Source of the DNA: Baylisascaris procyonis
Taxonomy: Eukaryota > Nematoda > Chromadorea > Rhabditida > Ascarididae
Reading direction: 5' to 3'
Assembly: GCA_037389465.1 (NCBI GenBank)
Contig: JAZARR010000230.1
Coordinates: 5,039,501 to 5,103,500 of the forward strand
DNA: 64,000 nucleotides
The position numbers and the translations under genes are program-made. Numbering within the stretch: position 1 is the first letter of the stretch; each line of letters begins with the position of its first letter. Shown piece by piece: positions 36,989 through 47,446 of the stretch. A model generated the notes under the pieces. That model saw only the letters and a program-made list of their open reading frames with translations. It was not told the DNA's origin and did not search any database.

Positions 36989-37033
36989 GATGGGTGTGTG
37001 TTTGAGTGCGTGTGTATGCGTGTGTGTGTGATG
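36989..37033. repeat. GT-rich microsatellite
   Basis: An imperfect GT dinucleotide tract on the plus strand (tgtgtgtttgagtgcgtgtg and onward). It is read as Thr-His repeats on the minus strand. Confidence 0.85.
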
Positions 37034-37950
37034 ATGTGTAAAGGTGGTCAACAATTTGGATTATATATGTGGTAGTAGTTTGTTTTGTCCCCAAAGATTC
37101 GTGAACAAACAATATAAGTAAAAGCGAGAAAATTACGATAAAAATTGAGCCTACGCTCATTTGTTGTTCGTCCTCGACTGAATGCGGCTCGCTTTCCGCT
37201 CTCTGCTTCAGTCAGCTCCCAGTTGACGCGTGGCGTTCCTGATCCACCGTCGTTTTGTCTCTTCTGCCCACTGACGTTGATCCAATCACGATCACCGTTG
37301 GAGTCGACGCTCCCGACCACTGAATTCCCGTCTGCGACCAGCCTAGTTGTCGCGCTACTGTCGCGCTCCACTCGCCAATGATCACCTTTTGGTTTCCGCC
37401 CGTTACACAGGAATATTCAATTCACGTTGAGGTGGTTCGTCTTATAATACCAATAATAGATTCTGCTGGTGCAACCGACCTGTGCACCTCACCACCGCTC
37501 TGTGAACCACACCTCAAACTTGGGAAACTAAACCTTTACTCGCATTTAAACAACTAACACGCGACGAAGGAACACGCATACCCATTAGTAAAACACATAA
37601 CCTAATACTGAGCAGAAGCATAACACCACACTTGAGCGAACTCGTGTACAATTGCCTCACAAGAATGTAATGTTATGCTAAGTTATAACCCGACTGAGAG
37701 AACACGCCTACTTATTACACGCGTCCACAATACAAACTGGGCACATTATCAACTACAACCTGAGAAGGAACACGTAGATATAATCAGAATCCATTGAAGG
37801 CGAAGTCCCGGTACAAGGCACGCACTATACAACAGTTACCGAAACTTTGGGGTTCACTTATATAGCCTTCTTGTTGATACCTTTTGATACTCATGGCCCG
37901 CCCCTTCTTTGTGGCTGACCCCAGAAGTTGTTTATGCACTAATTCGATTT

Positions 37951-38234
37951 GCATAACAACTTTTACGATGTCCATTTGCCCCTAATTAGGCAAGCATAAT
38001 AATTTTTACGATGTGTTTATGATAACTTGGCGTCTTTATGCGTTTGTTGAAGACAAAGCGCTATCATGCCCTCTTTGTGCCATTCGCACGTGCATTGCGC
38101 TTTTTGTGCAAAAACACACCTGAGTGACCCGTCAACAAGCTCAACTCCGTTTGTTCATTTGCCCTCATCCGATATGCATAAAAACTTTTACGACGTTTAA
38201 TCTCGACTCAATGTGCATATCCACTTTTATGATC
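37951..38234 (+). repeat. Four dispersed copies of a 20-base motif
   Basis: GCATAACAACTTTTACGATG at 37,951-37,970 recurs at 37,994-38,013 (two changes), 38,176-38,195 (two changes) and 38,215-38,234 (more diverged, ending TTTTATGATC). Spacing is irregular: 43, 182 and 39 bases. All copies are in the same orientation. Confidence 0.75.
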
Positions 38235-38689
38235 AGTGAATATCCCTAACTCCATTTGCCTTGATTTCACCATAACCCACTCACTTCTGCACTAAATAAT
38301 TCTGCAGCTTTGTTTAACATTCAAATTTATTTATTTCGCGAGCAGTCGCGACACCAGTTCACTGCAGATTTCTAAAGCAGGGCTGTGGGACGAAAAATGA
38401 GCCGAAAGAAATAAACAGTAATAAAAATAAAGTACTAGGTAAAAATCAAGGTGTAAAAGAAGCATTGTGTATTTAAAAAGCTTACCGGGTTGGCTGATCT
38501 GAAAGGATTGCCTTATCTACAATGTTGCAGACAGGCAATTAGTACGGATCTCGAAAGGAAGCTGCGCTTACGGACTTGGTTATGGCCGAGAATATGCGAA
38601 GAAAGTCTAATGAGCGAACAAAGATCAAAAATGCAAATATTTAAGTAGCGTCAATAAGGTAACACTGGCAAAAAGGCCAAAGCAAGACG

Positions 38690-40677
38690 AAGTATTCATC
38701 AGCCACATATTGATTGGTCATCCAAACCCTTCAAGGACGATAAGCCAAATTGGAATAACCTTGCTTTAAAAACGTTGAGATTTCTAGCTTCAACAGCGTC
38801 AATTGGTAGTTGATTCCGTACTCTAATGACTTGGAAGGAAAACGATAAACCCGTTTTGGTCGAAAACTTGATTCTAGAAAATACGGAATCTGGAGCGTGT
38901 GTTGAAGTGGGCGTACGCAAACACGCTCTCGAACGGGATATCGCGGCAGCCCTTCACTATCTTAAACATAAATGAAAGTTAAATTCAATTCTGCAGTATT
39001 TCAAACTTTCTAGGCCGAAAATCTGCAGCCGTTCAAACAGAATTCGGAAAGGCCCTACGGAAAGCAGATTTTGTGCATCGCATCTGCACACTTTCAATCA
39101 TGTCGGAGTCCTTGTGAACACATGGTGACCATATCTGGTTACAATATTCAAGAAGAGGACGCCAATAGACGATAAAAGCAAGTCCGTAATGTTCATTGCA
39201 CGGATGTTCCAGCGAACGTAGTATACAGTTACCCACTCGTGAGGCTTTTCTGGCTGTTACCGTGCAGTGAAAAGCCCATTTAAAGTTTGACTAATGTGTA
39301 TTCCTAGGTCCCGATTACGTCTTGGGCTCAAAGCTTATTTCCATTTGAATGTAGACACCACTCATGCTGAAAATTTATATAGAAGAGACTAACTTTTTCG
39401 TCTGATATGCGCAGTTGCCACATCTGCGACCAACGTCCTAGATATATAAGATCCTTCTGGAGCTCGTGAAAATCTACAGCAGGATCGCTAAATGAGCGAT
39501 AAATCTTAAGATCGTCCGCAAACAACCTGCACGCACTCGACGAACCATCAGATAAACTGTTTGCATAAATAAGGAAGAGTAAAGGAGCAAGTTTACTCTC
39601 TTGTGGAATTCCACTAGTAATAACTCAAAGCTGTGAATAGCACCCACCAATTTTTACCATATTACCATAAATTCTCGCTGTGAGAGAAACGATCTTAGCC
39701 ATTTCAAAAGTTCAACAGATATCCCATAACGTTGAGTTTAATCAACAGTTTTTGGTGGCAGATGGTATCAAAGGCTCTAGCGTAATCAATACAGACCACC
39801 CCAACCTGCTGGTTTTTATTCAGCGCGGAGTGCCAGTCATGGGAACAAGATATTGGCTGCGACAACGTGGACTTTCCTTGCAGAAAACTATACTGAGCAG
39901 GACTAATCAATGCGTTCAAACCAAAATGGGACATTATATTTTCTTTAACGATAATTTCCAGGACTTTGCATATTGATGAAGTTAGGGTAATGAGGCGATA
40001 ATTGTGCACTCTGTCCGCTGGACCCTTTTTCATTATAGGCGTAAAAATAGCGATCTTCCATTTTGGCGGTAAGGAACCAGGAACCAAACTGTTTGAATAT
40101 ATAAGAAAGTGGGTAACATAAGCCTTGAGGGGCATGCTTTATAAAGTACGAAGGCTTCGAGTTTCGGGTCAGAGAAATTTTGTCACAGAGCTTTCTAATA
40201 GCTGCGCTGACCACATCACAGTCAAGAGAAACCCAAGTTAATTTTTTTATTGCATCTTACCAGGAAAGCAGATGTCTTATTATCGTCGCTGATGAATACT
40301 TCGGAGAAGTATTTACAAACATCTCAGATTTTCCTGTTCACCCGTGATGATCAAATTATTTTCAGTTTTTAAGGCGCAAATATCTCTCCTAGTGCTGAGT
40401 TTCACGTTCATATACTTAAAGAATGATTTTTTATTACCAGACATATAAGACGCTTTTCTGGGTTTTTTGCAAATCTAGAGCACTCTTTCTCAAAATCCTT
40501 AGCAGATTTGTTAAAACCCCAAAGCCTCCAGGAAGGAAGAGGTCACGCCAAAGAAAATGCTTTTTGGCAGCCAGTCGCTGCAAATGAGGAGGATATCTTT
40601 TGGCTTTGACCCGGTTCTTTCGCAGAGGTGTGCAGCTTTCGATCACAAAGTACATAAATGATAGAAAACCTGAGCCT
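38690..40677 (-). mobile_element. CR1-like LINE, RT-containing, 5' truncated
   Basis: In minus-strand order the remains are the linker (RLAAKKHFLWRDLFLPGG, about 40,560), RT motifs (LPPKWKIAIFTPIMKKGPA, NYRLITLTSSICKVLEIIV, GKSTLSQ, VVCIDYARAFDTICHQKLL) at 40,135-39,704, and MFADDLKIYRSFSDPAVDFH at about 39,520. The C-terminal LLEYCNQIWSPCVHKDSDMI lies near 39,150, and the tail VIRVRNQLPIDAVEARNLNV near 38,800. The FADD catalytic box is intact, but several frameshifts separate the blocks. The 5' side is cut at about 40,677 by a Penelope-like tail. Motif order and the terminal R-x-x-N-x-L-P block suit the CR1 clade. Confidence 0.8.
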
Positions 40678-40973
40678 AAACACTGCTGTTTCGCAGAAGC
40701 ATGATCGATAGATGTATTAGTATAATAATCGATCATGCGATAATACATCTATCGCATGATCGATAGATGTATTAGTATAATAGTTTGGTTATGACCATGT
40801 AATGCGTCGAGTACAGATAGAATAATAATTTATGCTGATGTTTCGGCTCTTTGAGCCATAATCATAGCACACCAAGCTGAAATCCATGATACAAAATACG
40901 GTTTTTTACGTTTCGTACAGTTGCATGGGTTTCAAACAGACGTAATATGAATACCAATGCAAGAGAAGGTGGG

Positions 40974-41044
<71 letters not shown>
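40678..41044 (-). mobile_element. Solo Penelope-like tail with (TA)n
   Basis: The same tail as at 31,127 and 44,505, beginning ctgctgtttcgcag on the plus strand and containing the GGCTC-TTT-GAGCC hairpin at about 40,849-40,861. It ends in a (TA)n tract at 40,979-41,044. No reverse transcriptase or endonuclease is attached: sequence beyond the TA tract is Helitron. The insertion thus truncates both the LINE on its left and Helitron 1 on its right. Confidence 0.82.
40979..41044. repeat. (TA)n tract at a Penelope tail / Helitron junction
   Basis: About 66 bases of alternating TA directly between the Penelope-like tail and the broken end of Helitron 1. Confidence 0.95.
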
Positions 41045-41047
<3 letters not shown>

Positions 41048-41211
41048 TAAAGGAAAAAGGAGTGGGAATGCCTGATAGTTCCAGTACGGCAACGCCCGTG
41101 CACATCTCGTGTGGCGTGGGAACATCCACGTGCCGTGCTTGTTTGAGTGAGGCGGAGCACCGTCTTCTGTCGCATCAAATATTGCCATGACTTGGCCTGG
41201 TGCTGGCGCGT

Positions 41212-42630
41212 TCAACCGTCCGGGATGTATGCGCGGTTCGGTGTTGTCTTCAGCGATCCCGGCGTCTTGGACAATACGCATACGCATCCCTGTGGCTCTT
41301 CGCGTATGCCTTGCACTTGCATGCGATCCTTTTCCTCTTGGTATGCCTTGCACTTGCATGCGATCCTTTTCCTCTTGGTATGCTTCATGGAAGCGCAAAT
41401 ACATCTGACAAAATGTATTATGTGAACGCAGCCTGCTGTCAATTTGCATGAGGAGGCCCCGATGTAAATGCTTACTCGCTCGGTTCCAACATGGAGATCG
41501 GTAGCCTCCTCTGTGTCGTAGTGGTAGTAATTTGCGAAAGAGGGTTTGGCGCCTCTTTCGTACAACGCCGATACGTTCACATGAACTTCGCCTAATATTT
41601 TATATATTTGCATTCCATGCGCTAGGTGCTGCTCGTTGGTGCTCAATGAGGCCACTGCAAAAAAGGAATTAATATTTCGTATGTTTTGCAGGAAGCACTT
41701 GCAAAGAGGATGCTTGCCGCTGTATAGCTGCCTAAAAAATTTCGGCATACTTACACTCGGCACTTTTACTCGACCGCGGAAGCAGCAGAGTTCACCCTCC
41801 ACTGCGAAATGCAATGCCACACAAAATGAGCAAACCTTGTTCACGAGGCCCAGTGTGAACAAGGCTGGCAGCTGTTCCATTCCAGCCGTAAATCCTAAAT
41901 CGCCGTCGCGATTACCTTTCGCAGCTTTATATCTCCCTCTGCTGCCAATAACAGCTCGCTTCGGAGTTTCTCCAGGGGCTTCTATTGTCGGCGGATGCGT
42001 CGATACCACCACAGCTGTCTTCGCGTGTATCGACCGACTTGTGCCGCTTGATTTAACTGCGAGACGCTTTGAAGCGCTCACAGATGGCATCGCACGCATT
42101 GTTTCTGATGAGCTCTCTGCGACAGTGGGAGCTCGCGGGTTAATGCAGTTGTAAATCTCCCGTCGAAATTTACAGACATCAAATTCGCAGTGTATAGTCG
42201 GTTTTTTCATAATGCGCATCGCCGTGAAGCACACTATCACACCGCAACTGCAGCCGTCATTCTGACCAGTGATATCTACATCTTCTAAAAATGTTGCATT
42301 TGATCCAGGATGCAACACGCCTGTCATCTCCCTAATGGGAGCATGTAGATTTAGCGGCATAGAGTGGTGAAGTGGATCGTAAAAACGAAATACCTCACTT
42401 CTTTTATGATACACACCTAAAACGTGATGGTTAGGTATAATGATAGGGAATATTACAATTTCCCAATTAACAAAAAAATCACTTATATACATATTAACAT
42501 AGTGGTAGGGCTTGACGCCCGGTCCGTTGACCAGCTCCAACATCCATATAAATGGCTCTACCACTATTGACGCTTCGGTGGCAGATTGTGCGACCATTCT
42601 CAGGTACGTGAAAGTCGTCGTATCGTCCAA
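41212..42630 (-). CDS. Ulp1/C48 protease-like domain fused to Helitron N-terminal region
   Basis: The largest frame in the window at 472 codons. Residues 30-135 match the Ulp1 fold: WEIVIFP strand, His68 in NHHVLGVYHK, Asp85 in FRFYDPL, Gln123 and Cys129 in QNDGCSCGVIVCF, so the H-D-Q-C catalytic set is present (family: SUMO/NEDD8 proteases). After a basic Ser/Thr-rich linker (165-250), residues 257-380 match the Helitron N-terminal segment: LGLVNKVCSFCVALHFAVEG with CxxC at 267/270, CC at 282/283, then CFLQNIRNINSFFAVASLS, KILGEVHVNVSALYERG and the YDTEEATD block. The true start is upstream in another frame (GDQSYRDLLDPAGGW). A 37-base duplication shifts the last 60 codons out of the ancestral frame. 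It is probably a decaying transposon gene rather than a host gene. Confidence 0.78.
   Translation of the reverse strand: MDDTTTFTYLRMVAQSATEASIVVEPFIWMLELVNGPGVKPYHYVNMYISDFFVNWEIVIFPIIIPNHHVLGVYHKRSEVFRFYDPLHHSMPLNLHAPIREMTGVLHPGSNATFLEDVDITGQNDGCSCGVIVCFTAMRIMKKPTIHCEFDVCKFRREIYNCINPRAPTVAESSSETMRAMPSVSASKRLAVKSSGTSRSIHAKTAVVVSTHPPTIEAPGETPKRAVIGSRGRYKAAKGNRDGDLGFTAGMEQLPALFTLGLVNKVCSFCVALHFAVEGELCCFRGRVKVPSVSMPKFFRQLYSGKHPLCKCFLQNIRNINSFFAVASLSTNEQHLAHGMQIYKILGEVHVNVSALYERGAKPSFANYYHYDTEEATDLHVGTERVSIYIGASSCKLTAGCVHIIHFVRCICASMKHTKRKRIACKCKAYQEEKDRMQVQGIREEPQGCVCVLSKTPGSLKTTPNRAYIPDG
41305..41378. repeat. 37-bp tandem duplication in the Helitron frame
   Basis: A 37-base unit starting tatgccttgcacttgcatgc at 41,305 is repeated head-to-tail from 41,342. 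As 37 is not a multiple of three, the two copies encode different peptides (EEKDRMQVQG and KRKRIACKCK). Confidence 0.92.
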
Positions 42631-43400
42631 CCACCAGCTGGGTCCAGAAGGTCACGGTACGACTGGTCACCTACTCCCGCTGATATAATTGTAGAGACCA
42701 GAGAAACGTTTTCAACAACATTCAAGGGAACATGTCCATCTTGAACATCAGCCGGGGGCTGCGGTGTTTTAAAAACCGTTTTTGTTGATGTTTCTGTTAC
42801 ACTAGAATGTACATCTGCCTGTACCAGGGATGCCGCTAATGTTGCTTTAGAGCGCGTTTAGCCTTCCCCTCTTTCGACTTCACGGCCACGTTTTTCCTCT
42901 TCAATCGCGGCATAGGGCAAACGAATAATTACAGCACAAGAATAACAAAATTATTACAAAAAATTACAGCAAAAAAAATTATTGAAGCAACAAAATTATT
43001 GCAAAAAACTACAGCAAAAAAAAAAATTATTGAAGCGAATAAGAAGAAGAAAAGACAAATGTATGTTTATAAATGAAACTTCGTACAGAAATACCTGCTT
43101 CCGTGAGCTTGTCGATGAAAGCAGAGAATAACAGAAGGCGAACGTCGCAATATGTTGCGAAGAGGAGAAGTCGACTCAACTTATAAGCAACAACTTCCCA
43201 GCACAGACTGTTGTATGCGGTTGAGGTGATAATGATTAGTGGGGCAAATCACCTCCAACATAACACACAAGTGTCACACCCAACCGAAAACAGCAATGCA
43301 TTTCGCTCCGGGCGCATCACTACATGAGCGTGCAGGATTAGCGTTTTGTGTGTATAGCTACGATGTCTTCTGCATGATATCGGATACTAAGTCCACCCTC

Positions 43401-44504
43401 CAGCGCCCATAAATGCTGCGTTGTTCATTTCAACGGCAGGCAACAACAACATCATAGGCGGAACGAGAGTGTGAACTGTGGTCCTACGATCCATCGGGAG
43501 AAGCCATAAACGGTTGGAGGGGATCGTGAAGTGCACTGGGCGTTTGTTGTTTATTGCGTCTGTCGCGATACACCATAAACAGACGTGAGGTTCCGAAGTG
43601 ATCTACTGAATTATTCGGTAGAATACACGGCAATGCAAGCAAACCTATCAGGTAGGAATGAGAAAATGAGAGAGCAAAGGATGTGTGACCTTAGGAGTTG
43701 GCGCCTATCGCGAGACACCATAAACTACCGTAATCTATAGTTAACGACACGAAAACGCTCCTGTGGCAAATTAGCGGCAACCGCAAGCCACTAATGATGC
43801 TAATATTTGCTTTCACATAATTCGAGATAAACAGCGACTCAATTTAAAATATTTAAACACTCCTGTTTCCCTGCTAATTTTGGGGAATTTCCGAAAGGTG
43901 AATGCATCATTTTAACGCTCTCGTTGTAACCTTTCATATGCATCTATTCCCATCGCGATTGAGCTAAGCGGAAGACTAAAGCAATCAAGAACATATTGTA
44001 TCCGAAAAATGAGCAACTTTTTGCTCAAATCGTGTGTGTTGATGATATTTAATATGCATAGAAGAAAAAAATTAGAAAAATTATGGTTAACAAAAAAGCT
44101 CACGTTTTAAACTTTAAAGAGCCATAAGTAAGCAAGTAATTAAAAAAGTACTACTAAATAGTATATAGCAGCGATCGCTGGAAGGATCTGCACCTTTTGC
44201 AGAAAAAATCAAAAAATTCCGTTGACATTGAAAAATGAAATTTCAAAAAAATTTCAGTAGAGAAAATTTAAAAAAAATCGCAGTATCATCTATAACAGAA
44301 TTTAATTCTGAATCCAATGAACTAAGCACTGCCGAACCTGCCGAGGCATTTGGGAATCGCAAACCTCCGCCAAGGATGCCCCTCAAATACTCTCGTCGAC
44401 AGCCATTCCGATATCTGCGATAGAAATGAGAAAGAAGAAAGATAGAGAAGAAAAGAAAAAAACTAAAGGAAAAAGAAAAAATGGAGCCACAGTTTGAGCA
44501 GTAA
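43401..44504. other. Spacer between Helitron 1 and Penelope-like copy 2
   Basis: AT-rich, no recognisable coding content. Poly-A and poly-T runs occur near 44,060-44,270. A short open frame on the plus strand at 44,235-44,423 has no motif or splice support. Confidence 0.4.
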
Positions 44505-44745
44505 CATTGTTGTTTCGCAGACGCATGATCGATAGATATATTGGTATAATAGTTTTTGGTTATGACCACGTAATGCGTCGAGTACAGATGGAATAATCAT
44601 TTATGCCGAGGTTTCGGCTCTTTGAGCCATAATCATAGCAACCAAGCTGAAAATTCATCATATAAAATACACTTTTTACGTTTCGTAGAGTTGCATGGGT
44701 TTCAAACAGACGTAATATGAATACTAATGACAGAGAAAGTGGGCA

Positions 44746-44748
<3 letters not shown>

Positions 44749-44822
<74 letters not shown>
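44749..44822. repeat. (TA)n tract of Penelope-like copy 2
   Basis: About 74 bases of alternating TA flanked by gggcataatt on the left and aattatgccc on the right, so the tract is the centre of a short palindrome. Confidence 0.95.
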
Positions 44823-44825
<3 letters not shown>

Positions 44826-45266
44826 TGCCCCCTTTCTTTTGGCGAGGTTGGATAATTCGACACAGCCGTTAATCTGCGGTTTCAGAGGGTTTATGAGGTG
44901 AGCTTCCCTTATCTTGCTGATTAGCGTGCCTCTGCCACGAGCAAGCATTTGGGCCATTATGTTAGTAGCCTCAAGGTTGTGGACCTCGGCAACATGCTTG
45001 GCCATTGGGCATGCAGCATATGGTCGAGATAGTGGTGATGACATGCTTAACACGTGCTCTCTAATGCGCTCATACAGGAAGCGGCCCGTCTCACCAACAT
45101 AGAAAGAATCGCATGCACAACAACGAATAGAAGAGACATCTTTCATGCAACAGTCACCTAGATTGTTAATGGGACAAATAACACATTTAGATGGATTGTA
45201 GCACAGGCGATCATATAGTCGGTTTCGGACGAGAATTTGTCGGAGTGTGGGAGGGGGGGGTAACAT
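44823..45266 (-). pseudogene. GIY-YIG endonuclease of Penelope-like copy 2
   Basis: A 147-codon frame with LVRNRLYDRLCYNPSKCVIC, CCACDSFYVGETGRFLYERI, EHVLSMSSPLSRPYAACPMA and KHVAEVHNLEATNIMAQML. It carries the zinc-binding CxxC pairs, the Y-V-G form of the GIY-YIG core and the conserved Arg and Glu-His of ERIREH. It ends KPQINGCVELSNLAKRKGA at the TA tract. In family members this domain nicks target DNA for integration. Confidence 0.82.
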
Positions 45267-45532
45267 TTAGTTTAAGAAGGAGTTGGTGCTTACTCAGAAG
45301 GAGCGAAAATTCGTCAGTAAAACTGTCGCATATGTAGGGAATGGAAAGGGAAACTTGGGCATTACGTTCATGTTCACCACGATATCTATGATGTCGAAGA
45401 GAGGGGTTGTCGAGATGTCGTTGTCTGTGGTTGGATATGAAGTTAAGACGGTAACCGTAAGTGGCAAGAATGGATTGGGCGCGGTTTCCATGCTGTCGTG
45501 GTCGGTATTGAGGCTGGCAGCATGGACCGTTT

Positions 45533-46702
45533 TTATGAAATGGGAGACGACGTTGCGTTTGAAGTTGGGTGGATGAGCTGAGCGGGCGTTAACAAGAAAA
45601 TTAGAAGAAGGTTTCGTGTACCAAACAGAGCAGAATTTACCTTTAGAGAGGGTAACACGAGTGTTGAGGAAGGCAAGGCCTTCTGCAGATGGGTTTTCGG
45701 TTGTGAGAGAGATGAAAGAATCGGCATTGTTAAGAATATCGAATATTTATTGTAGGTGATCAGCGGATTTAGCAATGACGAACATATCACCGATATAGCG
45801 AACGCACAATACGGGATTCATGTGTAATGAGCGACGCTCAAGAGTTGCCATGAAAAGGATGGCTAGTATCGGAGCCAATCTGTTGCCCATGGCCAGACCT
45901 CTAATTTGTTCGTAATAGGATCCAGACCAGGTGAAACAAGAAAAGCTGAGACACGCTTCAGCTAGCAGGAGAAGGCAAGCCTTTTGAGACCGTAGGTGCA
46001 AATGTTACCGACGTGTTCATCAAGAAAGTTGGAGAGATGAGTTAGAGCAGTATCCCGTGAAACATTAGTGTAGAGGTTGGTAACATCAAAACTTGCGAAA
46101 GAAACGTTGTTGTCGGAGGTAGCGGGGTGTTGGTTAGCTTGCTGAAGCCGCAAAAGAAAGGCAGCTATGTTTTTCGAATGTGGTGGGACAAAGTTGAGAA
46201 GGGGAGAGAGAATTTTAGAAACCAGCCACGACATGCGATCAGTAGGGCCATCGCAACTGGAGATGATGGGACGTACGAAGAAGTGAGAAGGATTGGATGA
46301 TTGAGGTTTGAAATTAGGCTTATGAGTTTTTACCAGTGTATAGAGAACTGGTATGACGGGACTACGGCAACAACGTTTATTAGCAAGAGATTTGGGGATG
46401 TCGTGGTTGGTAAGAAATTTGCGATATGCCATTTGGACCGGTTCTATGGAAATATTTACATGTGAACGAGAGACCGTTTTATATAAGGAAGCGTCAGCTA
46501 GATGATGTTGGACAATGTCTCTGTCTAAAATGCAGCAGCATGCAACGAATTCCCCGCCCCTGTCGGATACTGATATGCGAACCTCTCGGTCAGAAATACT
46601 ACTACAAAGATTTCGAAGGGCGGAACGCTGATCTTTAGTGAGATTATCTGAAAAACGCTTGCGACCATATTTACGAGGAATGCAGTAATATCTTCTAAAC
46701 AA
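45533..46702 (-). pseudogene. Reverse transcriptase of Penelope-like copy 2
   Basis: The upper frame (46,702-45,962, 246 codons) covers fingers and palm motifs up to FASFDVTNLYTNVSRDTALT. A frameshift near 45,980 leads to the next frame with FSCFTWSGSYYEQIRGLAMG and NPVLCVRYIGDMFVIAK (45,789-45,791 is GGT, where copy 1 has GAT). A further shift leads to NADSFISLTTENPSAEGL. Breaks and the changed catalytic aspartate mark it as inactive. Confidence 0.8.
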
Positions 46703-47446
46703 GAAATAAACAAGAGTTTTAAGTGATTGACAGGCTGTGGAAGGGAATTTTTAAGTGCGGAAAATGGTGCCGAATGTGAAAATGATTGGAGGCAGTGGGG
46801 ACAGTGGAACAAGAGCTCTCTAAGTAATGAAAAAGTACAAAAGAGCGGTAAGATTGGTACGAATAGTGCAAGAAATGTTTTTATCGACTTTAACGGAAGG
46901 TGAGAAAGAGGGACCTAAGGAAAGAAGAGCGGTGGTGACTTCGTCTGATACAACATCACCAATACAAGTGGCGCGAAGCGGTAGCGTGTTATCATTAGGT
47001 GGAAGCAAAAGATCTGGCGTAATGCCAGTGGATGTGCGGGGCTATGTATATGTGAGATGAGACGATTATATTTTCGAACGAAAGCAGTTTTGCAATCGCA
47101 GTTAAGAGATCTGCATGAAGTAGAAGAGATGTGAGATATACGCATAAGAACATGTGAAGGAAATTTATTGCGGATGGAGTTAAAACATTGTTTGGAAAGA
47201 TGAATGTAGGAGAATAGCTGTCGCCGGCATCTGCTGTTTTCCAAGGGCAGGTATCGGTTTTGAACCTTTGTGATAAGGCGATCGAAAGTTGTGTTTCCGT
47301 AAAGAAGGTGACGAGTTGTGTCAGTGATGAATTGAGGGATAATCCCATCGTTCTTACATCGGGATAAGAAACGTAGGCGTTGCGTGTGTAAGTTACGTGC
47401 TGATTAACGGCCATCAGATGGAATACATCGTGATAGGAAATCTGGT

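Larger units (their letters stand above)
36661..38400 (-). mobile_element. Possible LTR-retrotransposon end and leader
   Basis: On the minus strand, a sequence ending GGTGATCA at about 37,379 is followed by TTGGCGAGTGGAGCGCG. This resembles a long terminal repeat ending in CA followed by a TTGGCGA-type primer-binding site as in gypsy/BEL elements. A GC-rich leader and short broken frames follow (EKPLVLLQTLTDARHALQDG). Upstream, 37,400-38,300 would be the repeat itself and contains four copies of a 20-base motif. No gag or pol domain was identified and no second repeat was found in the window. Confidence 0.3.
41045..43400 (-). mobile_element. Helitron 1 (3' truncated) with Ulp1-like protease domain
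   Basis: The minus strand runs from an upstream region (43,400-42,900) also present, diverged, next to Helitron 2, through a basic N-terminus (MPRLKRKNVAVKSKEGKAKR at about 42,915). It continues through an Ulp1/C48-like domain to a Helitron-type N-terminal zinc-binding region, and is cut at 41,045 before the Rep and helicase domains. Frameshifts lie near 42,860, 42,640 and 41,340. The rolling-circle nuclease is not in this copy; assignment rests on its match to Helitron 2, which retains Rep-flanking motifs. The 43,400 end is approximate, and no terminal TC or CTRR hairpin was pinned down. Confidence 0.8.
44505..47446 (-). mobile_element. Penelope-like retroelement, copy 2 (most complete)
   Basis: From 47,414 down the minus strand: a degraded 5' part, the N-terminal block (LSLGPSFSPSVKVDKNIS near 46,920), reverse transcriptase (46,702-45,540), GIY-YIG endonuclease (45,266-44,823), a (TA)n tract (44,749-44,822) and the conserved tail ending at 44,505. 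The RT shows SDRGGEFVACCCILDRD, VIPVLYTLVKTHKPNFK, FVRPIISSCDGPTDRMSWLV, VSFASFDVTNLYTNVS and QIRGLAMGNRLAPILAILF. The active-site box reads YIGD instead of YIDD. Several frameshifts and this substitution indicate a dead copy. Confidence 0.87.

Noticed and set aside
36792..37160. Minus-strand frame starting MSVGSIFIVIFSLLLILFVH, signal-peptide-like
   Set aside because: It soon runs into a GT microsatellite read as Thr-His repeats and sits in a probable retroelement leader. No mature protein can be read.
41636..42154. 172-codon plus-strand open frame
   Set aside because: It is the antisense shadow of the Helitron protease frame, which has clear domain motifs on the minus strand.
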